This document shows positions 1 to 11,137 of a DNA stretch of 64,000 nt, one piece after another; position 1 is the stretch's first letter; every line of letters starts with the position of its first letter. The position numbers and the translations under genes are program-made. This stretch comes from Rugalucina vietnamica. Lineage: Eukaryota > Mollusca > Bivalvia > Lucinida > Lucinidae. The DNA lies in contig OZ024870.1 in the NCBI GenBank assembly GCA_964017185.1, positions 22,281,621-22,345,620 on the forward strand, given 5' to 3'. The notes beneath the pieces were generated by a model, which worked only from the letters and a program-made list of their open reading frames with translations, did no database searches and had not been told where the DNA came from.

Positions 1-2672
1 TTAGCCAAATTTCTTCTAAGGCACGATTTATCACTTTCTTAACATCGTTGCGGTTCAGTATTGACGTCATCGCGCTATTGCATCTATTTAATAAGCCAGT
101 TGAACCAGCCTAAGGAAATTGAAAGGCTCAAATCGTTAAATTGTTTTATTCAGAATATGTCAAAATGACATTTTTGTTCCTTTTTTCAAATTAAACTACA
201 AAGCACTATTTTAGAAGCATAGAGATAATTTAGAATCTTGATTTAATAATATCAAATTGAAGAACGTGTATGTTCAAATAAGGCTCTATTTACAATGTAG
301 CTATTCACTATTAAATAATTTGCTTTACTTTAAGATTCGCGCCGTTAGGCCCCACCTAATACTCATTGGCTGTTATGAATCAAAGCTCGCTTGTACAATA
401 GAGATGTCCGTGCAATGTATACCCCCTTAAACCTAAATCCTTTATAGTGAAACTGTGATGTACAATGGTATAAATTGTTTCTTCATTTGATCCACAAAAT
501 CGAGGCGGTTCAAACGTATACCCATAGTCAATGATATGAAGAAAAAAAATAAAGTATCAAAAGTCTTCAACTGAAATATGTAAGTACTTATTTTGTGATT
601 TTTGCTTTCAAAATTTGCTTTTTAGTTGTGAAAATGTGGCTCTACTTGCGAAGGTTCTTGGTCAAATGTGTTTTCTTTAAAATAAATGTTTCCTTTCGCA
701 CCTGTGCTTTAGAGCAACGGTGATGATCGGGGCCACGTAAAGTCGATTTAAGGGCTTTAGTTCATTTCCTTTTTGACCGTCCTGCTGTTAAGTATCTTTA
801 CGTTGACTGTTGCCCCCCTACGCCTATGTTGTGCACAACATCATTTGCTTTATTTTAAAGCTAACAATATAACCGCTAGGCTGGGGAAAGAGGTAGCCAT
901 TCAGCAAGTAAAGCCCGGTACGTTTAAACCTTTTGCAAGAGATACAACATAATTGACAGTGGCCAGTTCTGATTAGGACAATTATTGCTTGCTAAATGTT
1001 GTGTTACACTATATACACTCTAACGTGTCATTGCATTTAAAATGACATAATGTTTGTTTATTTGAAGAAATAAGAAGTGGCAAACCCCAAAGTCACGAAT
1101 AATACCATCTTTAAACAAACATTGGCAATAAAGCGTCAACTAAGGGATGGCTAATTTAGATTTATAGTTAATCTTGAGGCTGTCTAGGAACTGTATTGTT
1201 TATTAGACGAACTTTATTGCTGAATAATCGATAATTAAAGACAAGATGACTCCTACAACTGAATAAGCTCCCACCAACATGATATTTTTTTCATTATTTT
1301 GCTGACTGAGAAGACAGCAAAATAATGAAACCAACCAACCTGCGCAGCTACAAATAACAAGGGTTATAAAATAAATATTAGTGTACAGAAAGCTTTCCCT
1401 AATAAAAATAAAAAAAAAAAACAGTTGTTCATACGTCAAGTCATTTAAAGACATGCTTATCTGAATTCAATCAGGTTAAAGCCAAGGGCGATTCGTTGTG
1501 AGATAGCAGCTTTAGAAACTGGAAATCGAAATGCCGTATGAACTAAAATCGAAATTATAGTGATACAAAAATATCATTTTAAAAGTGCACAATCGGAATT
1601 TAATCAGCGCAGTTTTAGGAGCCAGCATGTTCTTAAAATCGAACAACCTTGTTTTCTGTGGTTTTGAACATTTTGATCAAAATTTGCAATTTCAGTTTTC
1701 ACGAACATCAGGCAACATTGTTTCACTAAACAAAAGAAACACGCAAACAGAATATAGTTTAATTTTATCTTCATGTTCTTAAGAATTGTGAGTCTTCAAA
1801 TGATAACAGAAGTTTCCATAAGTAAAAGGAAGTAATTAATCAAATGTGGCATGTTTTGAAATACCAATCAGAAACACCCATCTGAAGGTCGAAAAACGAC
1901 AAACAAAAACAAATTATTTTTTTCGCGTACGTATAAGTAGATAATAGCAGTAAGAAATGGCACGCTTAAAGGGACAATATAATTTTGTTTCTATAGCCAA
2001 GGTGGCCTTGCATGATCGCGAAACACTCCATGTAGAATACCCCCACATCAAATGATTTTTTTATCTAGAAGGTGATTATGGGGGTCATACATGTACCTGG
2101 ATGAGGCCATACAAAGAACAATAATCAATATGTACTTGATTTTAGTTACCCCTTAATTCGGCTCCTGAATAAAATGATAGTTATCCTGGCTTTCTTATCT
2201 GTGGTCATTAGGGTGGTATGCAATTCAAAATGTGTCTTTAAGCCAAGTTTGAAGGAGAAAGGACACAACTGTTTACCGAAGCCTTTGATTTATGGTTGAT
2301 ATATTTCGTTGCTCGTGTATGACAGTGTATTCAACTATATGAGCCGCGAGAAAACCGGTCTTCGGGGTTTCCGACCAGGTCTGACACAAACCGGCCTGTA
2401 CAGTCTCAAAAGCAGGATAGAAGCTTGAAATTTCGGATTTAAGAAGAAGAAGAGAAATTGTACTATTCTTGTAGCGAAAAACAAAGGCGCTGATCAGCTA
2501 CGCAGTTACTGCGAAGCTGATCTGCGCCTTTGTTTTGGCATATGCAATAATCCCGTTTTCTCACAACGCGGCTCATATATACTTTAATATTAAAGTTTGA
2601 TAGGGATCAAAAGTTTATTTTCATCTACTGGTCATACTGGTAATCTAACACCCATAATTTTCTGTAGATATA
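1..2672 (+). repeat. Segmental repeat block A, copy 1 (A1)
   Basis: This block is repeated almost base for base at 43043-45651 and, more diverged, at 53616-56270. The first roughly 210 aligned bases of copies 1 and 2 show four substitutions by eye. The window begins inside the block: copies 2 and 3 share about 150 further bases upstream. The match to copy 2 stops sharply near 2672. It holds family-M element M1 and a worn piece of palindromic family K near 405-540. Two small open frames (1203-1454 minus, 1585-1782 plus) lie inside; the first is frameshifted in copy 2, so no gene is called. Confidence 0.9.
2341..2574 (+). mobile_element. Palindromic MITE, family M, copy M1
   Basis: A 234-bp element starting GAGCCGCGAGAAAAC and ending GTTTTCTC...GCGGCTC, so the ends are imperfect inverted repeats. 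It is flanked by ATAT on both sides (2337-2340 and 2575-2578), read as a 4-bp target duplication. Its right half has a palindromic core in which GCTGATCAGC and GCGAAGCTGATC face each other between two AAAGGCG/CGCCTTT arms. There is no coding capacity. The same element sits at the same place in A2, so it inserted before that duplication. Confidence 0.85.
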
Positions 2673-2785
2673 TTATTATTCTTATTCTGTAGTATTTTCT
2701 GAAGTTTAACACAATACCCGGCACATTTTATTTGACATATTGTGTCGATTAAAAAGAAGTGTCTTGTTTTGTCAAGATATTATTT

Positions 2786-3205
2786 TTAATGCAAATATTT
2801 ATTGATCCGAGGAAATATGGAGGGAAGGGTCACATGGAGGGTCTGTCGATAGAGGGCGTGGTCTATCGTGCGAAAATGCCATCGCACATTTGATTGGCTG
2901 GCTGATTTCGTGCGCTGGTCACATGTACCTACGCAGATATTATCGCGGTTCTCATTGGTTGAAAAACCAACGCGAAGATATTGGAAAATTGCGAAGATAA
3001 TGCGCGAGTCGTTCGCAGTTTCTATTGGTTGAAAACCCATCGCGAAGATTTTGACAAAATGCGATGGTAACGCGAGTTCAGACTACTTCCTCATTGGCTG
3101 AAAAGTCCTCGCGCTAATTTCGCGAGGTAGTGCGTGGCCTACGACTGCGTATAGCGTGCGTGGGCAACGCACGGCGCGCGCGAATGCATGGACAACTTGC
3201 TAGCT
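2786..3205. promoter_or_regulatory. CpG-rich patch with phased inverted CCAAT motifs
   Basis: ATTGG (inverted CCAAT) occurs at 2893, 2954, 3024 and 3093, spaced 61, 70 and 69 bp, each followed by GTTGAAAA-like or GCTG-like sequence. The stretch is much richer in CG dinucleotides than its surroundings (GCGAAGAT, CGCGAG, GCGCGCGCG). It may be a promoter-type CpG island with NF-Y sites, or about four worn units of a 70-bp tandem repeat that happens to contain the motif. No downstream gene is recognisable on either strand, which favours the repeat reading. Confidence 0.4.
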
Positions 3206-3239
3206 ATCTCCACTGTACATAACCCCGTAAGGGTGTAAG

Positions 3240-3560
3240 GCTGGCTTAAGCTAGTATCACATTGACATGCGAATTCCTCGCGACTGTTTTGCGAATAAAG
3301 TCGCGAAACTGTCGTACGACATTCGTACGAACGTCACGCGTTTTGTTATATGTGTGGCGAACTATTCGCCAACTATTCACGAAATACATTTTAAGTTATA
3401 ATCATGTTTTACCATTTCATGCGAATTTATTTCCCACGAACATCTAGCTCAACAGTCGTACGACATTCGTGCGAGAGTCGCGAACCTGTCGCCGCGAAAT
3501 TGTGGGAATCTACAACGCGACAAGTTCACGACAATTTACCGATCGTAATCAAAGATGATC
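3240..3560. mobile_element. TCGTACGA/GTCGCG-rich element, probably non-autonomous DNA transposon
   Basis: Two similar clusters face each other across about 190 bp: GTCGTACGACATTCGTACGA near 3312 and GTCGTACGACATTCGTGCGA near 3454. They are accompanied by repeated TCGCGA, CGCGAA and TTCGCG words. Dense short CG-containing palindromes in otherwise AT-rich DNA resemble the subterminal motifs of non-autonomous DNA elements. Clear terminal inverted repeats and a target duplication were not found, so the limits are approximate. Confidence 0.4.
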
Positions 3561-5139
3561 TATTTGCATGTATTGAAACCAGATTTCTAACCTATCCTGG
3601 AAAATTTCAACATCCCACAAGGGTAGGTGAGCAATCTCTATGAGCCCTGACGACGACAGTCTTTGTATAAGCTTTTGTATGTTGTGAGTGCTGAAGTATA
3701 TTGTCCTTTGAAAACGCCTCACTATACATCGGTTATGCACAAAACTGGTTAAAAATTTAACTGATTTATAAAAACACATACAGGTATTATTGTGTATCGT
3801 AACATGAGAAACAATATTTGTTCATAAAGATTTGTTTACTTAATTGTTTGCTAATACTGTTTTCTTGATACGTATTTTTTTTCCCTAAGAAAACCTTAGG
3901 ACGGCTATAAAAAGTTTCTTTTTTTTATTAAACCAAACTATATCCGGTGATAGCGTACAAGAAAAGCAACATAAAAATGGGGACTTTCGTTTAATGCCGT
4001 TTAAGGCCCTAGGGTTTTTTACTGACGTCAAGCGTAAAGTGTTTAAAATACACGGACCTAGGATTACAGCGCCAAAAGTTAGTTGGTAATTTTAACACAA
4101 GTCTGTGCCTCTTTATTGTGTCAGAAAACTTTCGAATTCGTTTCATTTTACACGCAAAAATCAAAATTTTTTTCATAAACGTTAAAATGACGTAATTACC
4201 ACAGTTTTAGTGCAATTCACACTGGATGAAAAGTCCGATTTACGAATGCCTCAAACACAATTCAAACATTTGGAACCGCCAAAGTTTATTAGGGTTTCCA
4301 TACATTTACAATTGATTCGCGAGAATTTGCCTTGCATTTGCACATACGAAAACATAATGGTTTGACCTATTGCGGTCGTATCGCAAAGATCATAACTACC
4401 GCATTTTGCGTAAAATGCAAGAGACTTGGAAATCATATAAAAATTTCATCATTCACAAGGTTTTATCACATATAACAAAATTAACAAAATTTAAAAAAAT
4501 CACTACCTTTTAAACCTGCACATTTACGTATTAGTTTGCAGGCATTGAGTGTACACTGCGCATGCTAGCTCAACTTGGCATCGTAAAAGCTTGTAAAATG
4601 TTATCTTTGTGTATATCAAAAAATATTTCGGAAATACTGTTGTGCTGTAATATTTCAGGTACTTCACATTGTTTTCGCAAAGATGTATTCTTTTATCGCA
4701 TTTGGATGCATTGAAGTTGTGCTGCAAATGCATGCGTTTCTAAATAAAAAAGAGTATAGGAAAGAACGTTAAACGTGGACAAGACATATGTTTTGACGTG
4801 TTGTTTAGAACTAACCAAATGTAACTCTTTTCATTGATTTGAAAGGTACTCAAATGTTGAAAAACACGAGTAATACGGCACATTTTACATATATCCAATT
4901 GTTAATAAACAGTAACATTTGTGCGAGATTTTGTGATCGTAAATCGCAATAAATGCGTCAATTTGACATACAGTGCACTTCGGCAAAAGTTTATAAAATT
5001 CAATCTACGCAATGGATTTTCATTGAAAAAACGTACATAATTGCATATATTTGTATAAGCAGGTAAACACCAGTAAATGAGTAAGTTTGAATGCTTGCAA
5101 TTGGTTGTAGGTTTTGTTGTAATTTGGCCATGGATGTCT
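3561..5139. other. Unassigned AT-rich stretch
   Basis: No gene is visible. From about 4230 to 5100 the words TTTGCA, ATGCAAA and CGCAAAA recur on both strands, as they do at 15340-16080; this could be an old element with subterminal motifs. The 60-77-codon open frames here have no recognisable domains. Confidence 0.35.
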
Positions 5140-5347
5140 TTGGTTTGGTTGTAGTTTTACGTCCCGGTCAACAATTTTTCAGTCAGGCATGCCGGGACGG
5201 AGCCACAGCTTCCTGGGTAGTTAACCAGTACTTTGGGGAGCTTAAAGTGTCTTGCTGAGGGAAACACGAAATGAAGCTCGTGGATTCGAACCGAAGACCT
5301 CTAGATCCGAAGTTCGACGTTGTACCACTGAGCCACCGCGCTCCTCG
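5140..5347 (-). mobile_element. tRNA-derived SINE, minus strand (S1)
   Basis: Read on the minus strand it starts with a tRNA-like head: an A-box-like GCGGTGGCTCAGTGG at its right end and a B-box-like GGTTCGAATCC near 5285. The body shares CCCAGGAAGCTGTGGCTCC and the tail GACCGGGACGTAAAAC with S3. The head suits RNA polymerase III; the protein needed to move it would come from a LINE in trans. The A and B boxes carry a few changes, so this is an old copy. Confidence 0.8.
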
Positions 5348-5534
5348 TATAAAGCGTATAAACGTCTTTGGAAGTCTTTGTCTGAAAAGGAAAATGGAAC
5401 CTCACACGACGACGACTGTGCTTATATCGCAAAATCATTATTTTTGAATATTATAGCAATTTAAACTTATATTCTTATAATTTTTGTTAGTTTCCTTATT
5501 TTGTTATAAATATATCAACATAAATCACTTTGAA

Positions 5535-5541
5535 CTTGATG

Positions 5542-5573
<32 letters not shown>
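5535..5573 (+). repeat. (AAT)n microsatellite
   Basis: A run of AAT/ATA trinucleotides of roughly 13 units. Confidence 0.9.
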
Positions 5574-5669
5574 TATAAAATAAAATGATGCTAATAATAA
5601 CAATAAACAATGATAAGAGTGCTAATAAGTTTTTCCAGAAAAAATACGAAGTTCAACGGTGTTCAGTCT

Positions 5670-5703
<34 letters not shown>
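5670..5703 (+). repeat. Poly-T tract
   Basis: More than 30 consecutive T. It may be the A-tail of a minus-strand retroposon, but no retroposon body is recognisable beside it. The polyphenylalanine reading frame over it is an artefact. Confidence 0.9.
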
Positions 5704-6603
5704 CAAATCGCATCACCTTGATATAAAGTCATGTCATCAAAACGTCAAAAATTCAAATTTAATAATATTCTAACAAGTCGTTATCGTTTCTCCCATTGAA
5801 CCAAATGGGAACGCCAGTGTGCGAAAACAAACGATAATTTACCCTACAGCGTTATTGCGTGCGAAAGAGCGCGCTTATGTGACGTCGAACATTTACGTCC
5901 GAAGAGAATGAGTCCACTTGAAAACGCTGCAAAAATGTGAGTATTACTGTACTATTGGTCGTGTAAGAATCTAAGTAAGTTTTCTTATTCAACTGTTTAT
6001 TATCGTGACTAACGCGTGATGTTGTCGGGCAAATGCGATAATTCACTCCGGCTCCACCGTCGTGAATTAATACATCGAAATCTGCCCTCTAACATCGCCT
6101 GTCAATCGCAATAATTCACAGTAGATAAAATCATTTCTTAAATATTAATCATAATAGATATAGACAATTAAATTAGTTCTTTTTTTGCGAATTATTTGTA
6201 ATAGATTTTCTCTTTTTACGAGCGTTATAAGTACAAGTGATAGCCGCAAAAGATCCAATCGTGTTTGTACGTCTAAAAATCACAAAGTCCATCATCGTGA
6301 ATACAGAAATGTTAAATGGTATGATCCGCTGTGTTAGACGTTTTAAGATCAACTGCGAACAGTTTGATTCTGGGATATAAGCGAATCGTAGTATGTTCAA
6401 TCCGATGTGGGCGGTGCTTGATCATGGTTTTCATTCGTTCCGGTCTGGTATTTGATTAGTTCTCCTATTAGCATGATTAATGTAATTGAATTATGCAAGT
6501 TAATGTGGCTTTATGCAACGCAAAATGTTGCGTAATTAAAGATAAACTTATCAACTGCATATTTGGTCGCAGCATGTAAAAGTATCCCTTCATCTGTGAA
6601 AAG
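5704..6603. other. Unassigned stretch with CGATAATTCA-like words
   Basis: No gene is seen. Words such as GCGATAATTCA, CGCAATAATTCA and CGTGAATTA recur between about 5830 and 6120 on both strands, suggesting a worn DNA element. Limits cannot be fixed by eye. Confidence 0.3.
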
Positions 6604-6785
6604 AAGCCGCCGTGGCCTAGTGGCCCGGGCACTGGACTTGTATTCCAAGGGTCCTGAGGTCGATCCTAGACTTCTCCAATGTTCTGAATGACACTCTAAA
6701 TCGAGGCCCCGGTTCCATGTGACATTAGCTGTTGATTGGGACATGAAACACGAAGTCACTCAATCAATCCTTTACAAAAAAAATG
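6604..6785 (+). mobile_element. tRNA-derived SINE, plus strand (S2)
   Basis: The head contains GCCGTGGCCTAGTGG (A-box-like) and GAGGTCGATCCTAGAC (B-box-like). The body has GGCCCCGGTTCCATGTGACA, followed by TTAGCTGTTGATTGGGACAT, related to the tails of S4 and S8 (CAACAGCTA...GTCCCA). It ends near an A-rich run at 6776-6784. Confidence 0.75.
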
Positions 6786-6934
6786 TAATTTTCTTTGAGG
6801 CTTATTTCAACTGAAACTTACATTATCCCGCAAAAAAACAAACAAACAAAAAAATCAATAGATCTATTGGGAAAAAAAATGGGAAGACAAAATTAAATAA
6901 GATAATTTTTATGCCTCGTTCCACGAACATTCCG

Positions 6935-7345
6935 TGTACGTGACGTCCTTAGTTTCTTCACCAAAGTTCATACGACAAAATCCATGTTCAAATTGTGAAA
7001 CTCACGTGCCGTTTGACAATAGCGTTTTTATTTTGCCTTTTGAGTGCCAGTGTCATTTTCTAGTGTCAGGAAACAAAGTCCGTGTTGGCTATCATTTGTG
7101 TAAACGTGAAACGGTGTTCGAGCTGCACCTTATTTCTGAAATAATGCGTTACTATTTTCATGTCATTAAATATTTATCTAAACTCGTCGAATCGTATGCA
7201 GTATATTATTTTTGCTATTTATGACTTTGTGAAAAAAAAAAACAACAACAAACATTTGGCAACATTTGGTACACTTCGCGACTTCACGATTTCCAAAGTG
7301 TTGTCAGCGACTGAAGCCCTGCGTGGGACATTGTCTCTATACATA
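6935..7345 (+). repeat. Dispersed repeat G, copy 1
   Basis: This resembles 11800-12120 on the same strand: shared words include CCAGTGTCA, GGAAACAAA(G/C)TCCGTGT, GCTATCATTTGTGTAAACGT and the stretch around CACTT...TTTCC...GTTCTCGGCGAC. A further part of the same repeat seems to resume at about 7975-8060 (TCCGAACTGTAAAATTTACC against TCCGAAATGTTACTTTTACG in copy 2), with H1 and low-complexity DNA between. There is no coding signature. Confidence 0.6.
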
Positions 7346-7545
7346 GGCTACAGCATCTACTCTATACCCTCCAAAAATACCGGAACTGATGGATTACCCC
7401 TAAATATATTAGGAATTTTGAGCACATCCAAACCATGTGAAATTGCTAAAAACACTTAAATAGTGGACGACGACGACGGACGGACGCCGGAGTATGGCCA
7501 TCCTTTAAGCTCACCTTGTGAGCCTTCGGCTCGGGTGAGCTAAAA
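7346..7545 (-). mobile_element. Family H element, 5-prime end fragment, minus strand (H1)
   Basis: On the minus strand it opens with AGCTCACCCGAGCCGAAGG and a hairpin whose loop is CTTCGG, then a GTCCGTCC-rich stretch. That is the start seen at 60338 (H5), GAGCCAAAGGCTCAC followed by TCGTCCGTC. Only about 200 bp of the family is present and the remainder is missing or unrecognisable. Confidence 0.65.
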
Positions 7546-8246
7546 TATCCGCAAAAATCTCTTCTCCCATTTTGTTTTCTGAAAACCACAATAAATACCA
7601 AAATTTAAAATTTTGACCCTTAAGGAATAGGCACAGCCTATGTATAAAAAATGTTAGGTTTTTCCCCCCTCCCCCCCCACACACACTGGGAACTGATAGC
7701 GTTTGCAATTAATTATTCATGAATGCATGCCACCACACATGATAGGATGTATTGAAATTCGAAACATTTACATTAAACAGTGCCATATATTTAGGGGATA
7801 ACTGTATTTATTTATTTATTTATTTATTTATTTTTCATTTGGGGCGGTATATTGTTGGAAATTTTGTTTTACGGCGACTCACAGCTGTTCATAGCTCCAT
7901 GAACATCTGAAGAATCAAATAAATTTATTAAATATACTATCGCCAACTACGTTATTACATCAGACGCCGCGTTATTTTCTCTAGTGCATTAGAATTTCCG
8001 AAATTTGCTTATGTCCGAACTGTAAAATTTACCTGTGAGGTAGCCGCAGTTGGTTTGAAACGGCGTAAATATAATGCAGTTCTCATTAGAACAGCTACTT
8101 CACGTGATGCGCGGTCCTTTTTGCTTATGGTTATTGTCGGGACATAAATGTTTTGAAACTGCTTTGTTATACTTGATAGATGTTCGGCCCAGCTTGCATG
8201 AATACGAAGTTTATGGCTTATTAATTGCATCCGGTACATTTGTTGC
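7546..8246. other. Low-complexity and unassigned DNA
   Basis: Contains a C-rich run at 7662-7678, a (TTTA)n microsatellite at about 7806-7834, and at 7975-8060 a stretch resembling part of repeat G. No gene is supported. Confidence 0.5.
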
Positions 8247-8458
8247 TATGGGAAGCGCGGTAGCGCAGTGGCAGAGCGTCGGATTTCAGCGCCAGAGGTC
8301 GTGGGTTCGATCCTCACCGGCGGCACTGTGTTGTGTCCTTGAGCAAGGCACATTTACTTCCCATAGTACTGGTTAAACCCAGGAAGCAGTGGCTCCGTCC
8401 CGACATGACTGAAAAATTGTTGACTGGGACGTAAAGCCTCAACACAAACAAACAAACA
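8247..8458 (+). mobile_element. tRNA-derived SINE, plus strand (S3), best-preserved copy
   Basis: The head has a clear A box (TAGCGCAGTGG near 8261) and B box (GGGTTCGATCC near 8303), 30-35 bp apart as in a tRNA gene. The body follows: TTGAGCAAGGCACATTTACT, CCCAGGAAGCAGTGGCTCC, GTTGACTGGGACGTAAAGCC. It ends in a CAAA-type tail, (ACAA)n near 8440-8457. S1, S6 and S7 are minus-strand relatives. A possible short target duplication GTTGCT lies before the head and after the tail. The intact A and B boxes make it a plausible Pol III transcription unit. Confidence 0.88.
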
Positions 8459-8735
8459 GTAGTTGCTTGCTAACTTGTAAAAGGATGTCCCGATTTGGGT
8501 TAGCCTCGGTGAATAAAGTATACATATTGTAATTTTGCTTTGTTTACACACAGCGTTTCACGATGTATTTATGGAACTATAAACTGCATTTCAACAAGTT
8601 CATTAAGGTTTGGCATCGGATGTTTAGATTAAATAATAAAGTACGATTGCATTTTTTTCAATTAATAGGTATGTAAACTTCGAAATGTTCACTTCATCCA
8701 ATGAGGCTATTCCTAGGTCTTGCGATTCTGGATTT
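8459..8735. other. Unassigned AT-rich spacer
   Basis: Nothing recognisable. Confidence 0.5.
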
Positions 8736-8907
8736 TAGAGGTATTTAGGTATACCATACACAGGCTTGGCGGCCATCTTGGTCATGTTATCTTGACATTT
8801 TTAATAAATTGTTGTTTTCTCTTGGATAATTTGAATGGACAGACGCCGGGTCATGGGTATATACTGTAAGAGCTCACTTTGTGAGCCTTATGGAGCAAGT
8901 AAGCTAA
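8736..8907 (-). mobile_element. Family H element, truncated, minus strand (H2)
   Basis: Contains GGCGGCCATCTTGGTCATG, the reverse complement of the family's CATGACCAAGATGGCCGCC, then a rearranged GACAGACGCCGGGTCATGG and the terminal AGCTCACTTTGTGAGCC near 8870. The internal repeat units are absent, so it is an internally deleted copy. Confidence 0.7.
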
Positions 8908-9545
8908 AGATGACGTCATCGCCTGTTTAGTCTTTTGTTTTTAAATTGGTACTCTTACGGAAATCCGGCACTGCATTTTCGTGGTAGCTCTTAGGTCTCC
9001 CTCCCTGGGTTTTACAGTGCCTGGATTCTAGGTTTCCCCATGAACACAAGTCTCTGAGAGACAAAGGGGCAAACTGTGATAAACAAGATGGTGACCGTGC
9101 AGCTTGTCGTCTACCCCCACTCCCCGTGGGGGGGGGGGGGGTACTTACGAATGAAACTGGTATGTATGTGTCGCCCTGTGTCGAAAATAAGGGGGCTTTC
9201 AGGCTTTCAGCCCTTGCAACAAGACTGGCCGCTTGCTGCTTATAAGTATCAAATAATAGTTCTTGGATTGGTGTTGAGGGCCCGCATAGGCACAGAAATA
9301 AAATGCTTCTTTAAAATCAAGTTGATCTTAGCTTAGGGTCGCAAATTCAGGTCACAAAACATGCATTTAAAACATTAGAGAGTCATGGTTGCCAGTCTTA
9401 TTATGAACATGATATTGAATATTACACACGTGTATAATTTCGGCTAAGTTGTTGTCGATTTCAAGAGTACAATGCGGATATTACACATGTGTATACTTTC
9501 GACAAAGTTTTTTGTGGATTTCAAGAGTTAAATGCGGAGACAAAG
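8908..9545. other. Unassigned stretch with a two-copy 59-bp tandem repeat
   Basis: A homopolymer G run lies at about 9127-9140. At about 9419-9540 a 59-60-bp unit beginning TATTACACA(C/T)GTGTATA occurs twice head to tail (second copy from about 9478), each ending AATGCGGA. No gene is seen. Confidence 0.6.
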
Positions 9546-11137
9546 TGCGTCACCTTAATTAAGGTCGATCTTAACTTTAATGAAGCACATGACCAAGATG
9601 GCCGCCATGCCCATATATGTTAAAAACCACTCAAAAATCTTCTTCTCCAGAACCGGCGGGCCGATTTCCATGAAACTTGGTTTGAAGCATCCGGGACTCC
9701 AGTCCATCGTAGTTTGCGAAAATGATGACCTTGGGATGACCTTGACCTATTTTACGGCAAGGTCAATTTTAAAAACATTGTTTTTTACACTGGAAAAAGT
9801 GAAAACCATGGATTTTTGATAACTATTGCAGCCTGAGACCTGAAAAGTGGTAGATGCAGAGAACTAATGGATTAGATGAATCTCTTGACTTTGGCCAGTC
9901 TGTGGTCTATACACACTTTACAAAGATCTTCTCCACTGAAATCGTTTGGCCGATGAAAGCCAAATTTTATGTGGAGCATCCATGGGTAGGGGGAACGAAA
10001 GTTTGTTCGTGAAATCCGGGTCACATGACCAAGATGGCCGCCACACCCATATATGGTAAAAGCAACTCAAAAATCTTCTCTAGAACCAGTGGGCCGATTT
10101 CCATGAAACGAAAGTTTGATCGCGAAGTCTGGGTCACATGACCAAGATGGCCGTCATGCCTATATATGGTAAAAACCACTCAAAAATCTTTTTCTTCAGA
10201 ACCGATGGGCCGATTTCCATGAAACTTGGTATGTAGCATCGGGGACCCCAGCCCGTCATAGTTTGCGAAAATGATGACCTTGGGATGACCTTGACCTATT
10301 TTACATCAATGTCAATTTTGGAATTATAGGCTTTTACATGGGAAAAAGTGAAAACTAGGGATTTTTTGAAAACTATTGCAGCCTGTGACCTGAAAAGTGG
10401 TAGATGCAGAGAACTAATGAAGTAGATGAAGGTATGTAATTAATTTAGGTCAAGGTCATCTCTTGACCTTGGCCCGTCTGTTGTCTATACACACTTTTCA
10501 AATATATTCTTCTCTGAAACCGCTTGGCAAATGAAAGCCAAATTTTATGTGGAGCCTCCATGGGTAGGGGGAATGAAAGTTTGTTCGTGAAATCCGGGTC
10601 ACATGACCAAGATGGCCGCCACGCCCATATATGGTAAAAGCAACTCAAAAATCTTCTCTAGAACCAGTGGGCCGATTTCCATGAAACTTGGTATGTAGCA
10701 TTGGGGACACCAGCCCGTCATAGTTTGCGAAAATGATGACCCTGGGATGATCTTGGCCTGTTTTACGTCAAGGTCGATTTTGGAAACATAGGCTTTTACA
10801 TAGGAAAAAGTGAAAATAAAGGATGTTTTGAAAACTATTGCAGCCTGAGACCTGAAAAGTGGTAGATGCAGAGAACTAATGATGTAGATGAAGGTATGTA
10901 ATTAATTTAGGTCAAGGTCATCACTTGACCTTGGCCTGTCTGTTGTCCATACACACTTTATAAAGATTTTCACTGAAACCGCCTAGCAAATGAAAGCCAA
11001 ATTTTATGTGGAGCCTCCATGGGTAGGGAGAATGAAAGTTTGTTCGTGAAATACGGGTCACATGACCAAGATGGCCGCTATGCCCATATATGGTAAAACC
11101 TCTCAGGTGAGCTACAGGACCCTTGGTCCTCTTGTTC
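9546..11137 (+). repeat. Family H tandem array (H3)
   Basis: A tandem array of a unit of about 460 bp. The marker CATGACCAAGATGGCCG occurs at 9588, 10024, 10137, 10602 and 11061, spaced 436, 113, 465 and 459 bp, so the second unit is cut to 113 bp. Each full unit contains, in order, ACTCAAAAATCTTC, GGGCCGATTTCCATGAAAC, GGGATGACCTTGACCT, TTTTACATGGGAAAAAGTG-like sequence, GGTAGATGCAGAGAACTAAT, GTCAAGGTCATCTCTTGACC and TTTTATGTGGAGC. The array ends with GGTGAGCTACAGGACCCTTGG and a GGACC/GGTCC palindrome at about 11109-11133. The hairpin start seen in H5 is missing. Confidence 0.9.

Noticed and set aside
1203-1454. 83-codon minus-strand frame with hydrophobic, membrane-like segments in block A1
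   Set aside because: The matching place in A2 (about 44244-44475) has lost one T and is frameshifted, and A3 does not keep the frame. No family is recognisable. Most likely AT-rich chance frame.
1585-1782. 65-codon plus-strand frame repeated at 44615-44863
   Set aside because: The similarity is explained by the recent duplication of the whole block; the C-termini differ because of a deletion, and A3 does not preserve it. No evidence of selection on the protein.
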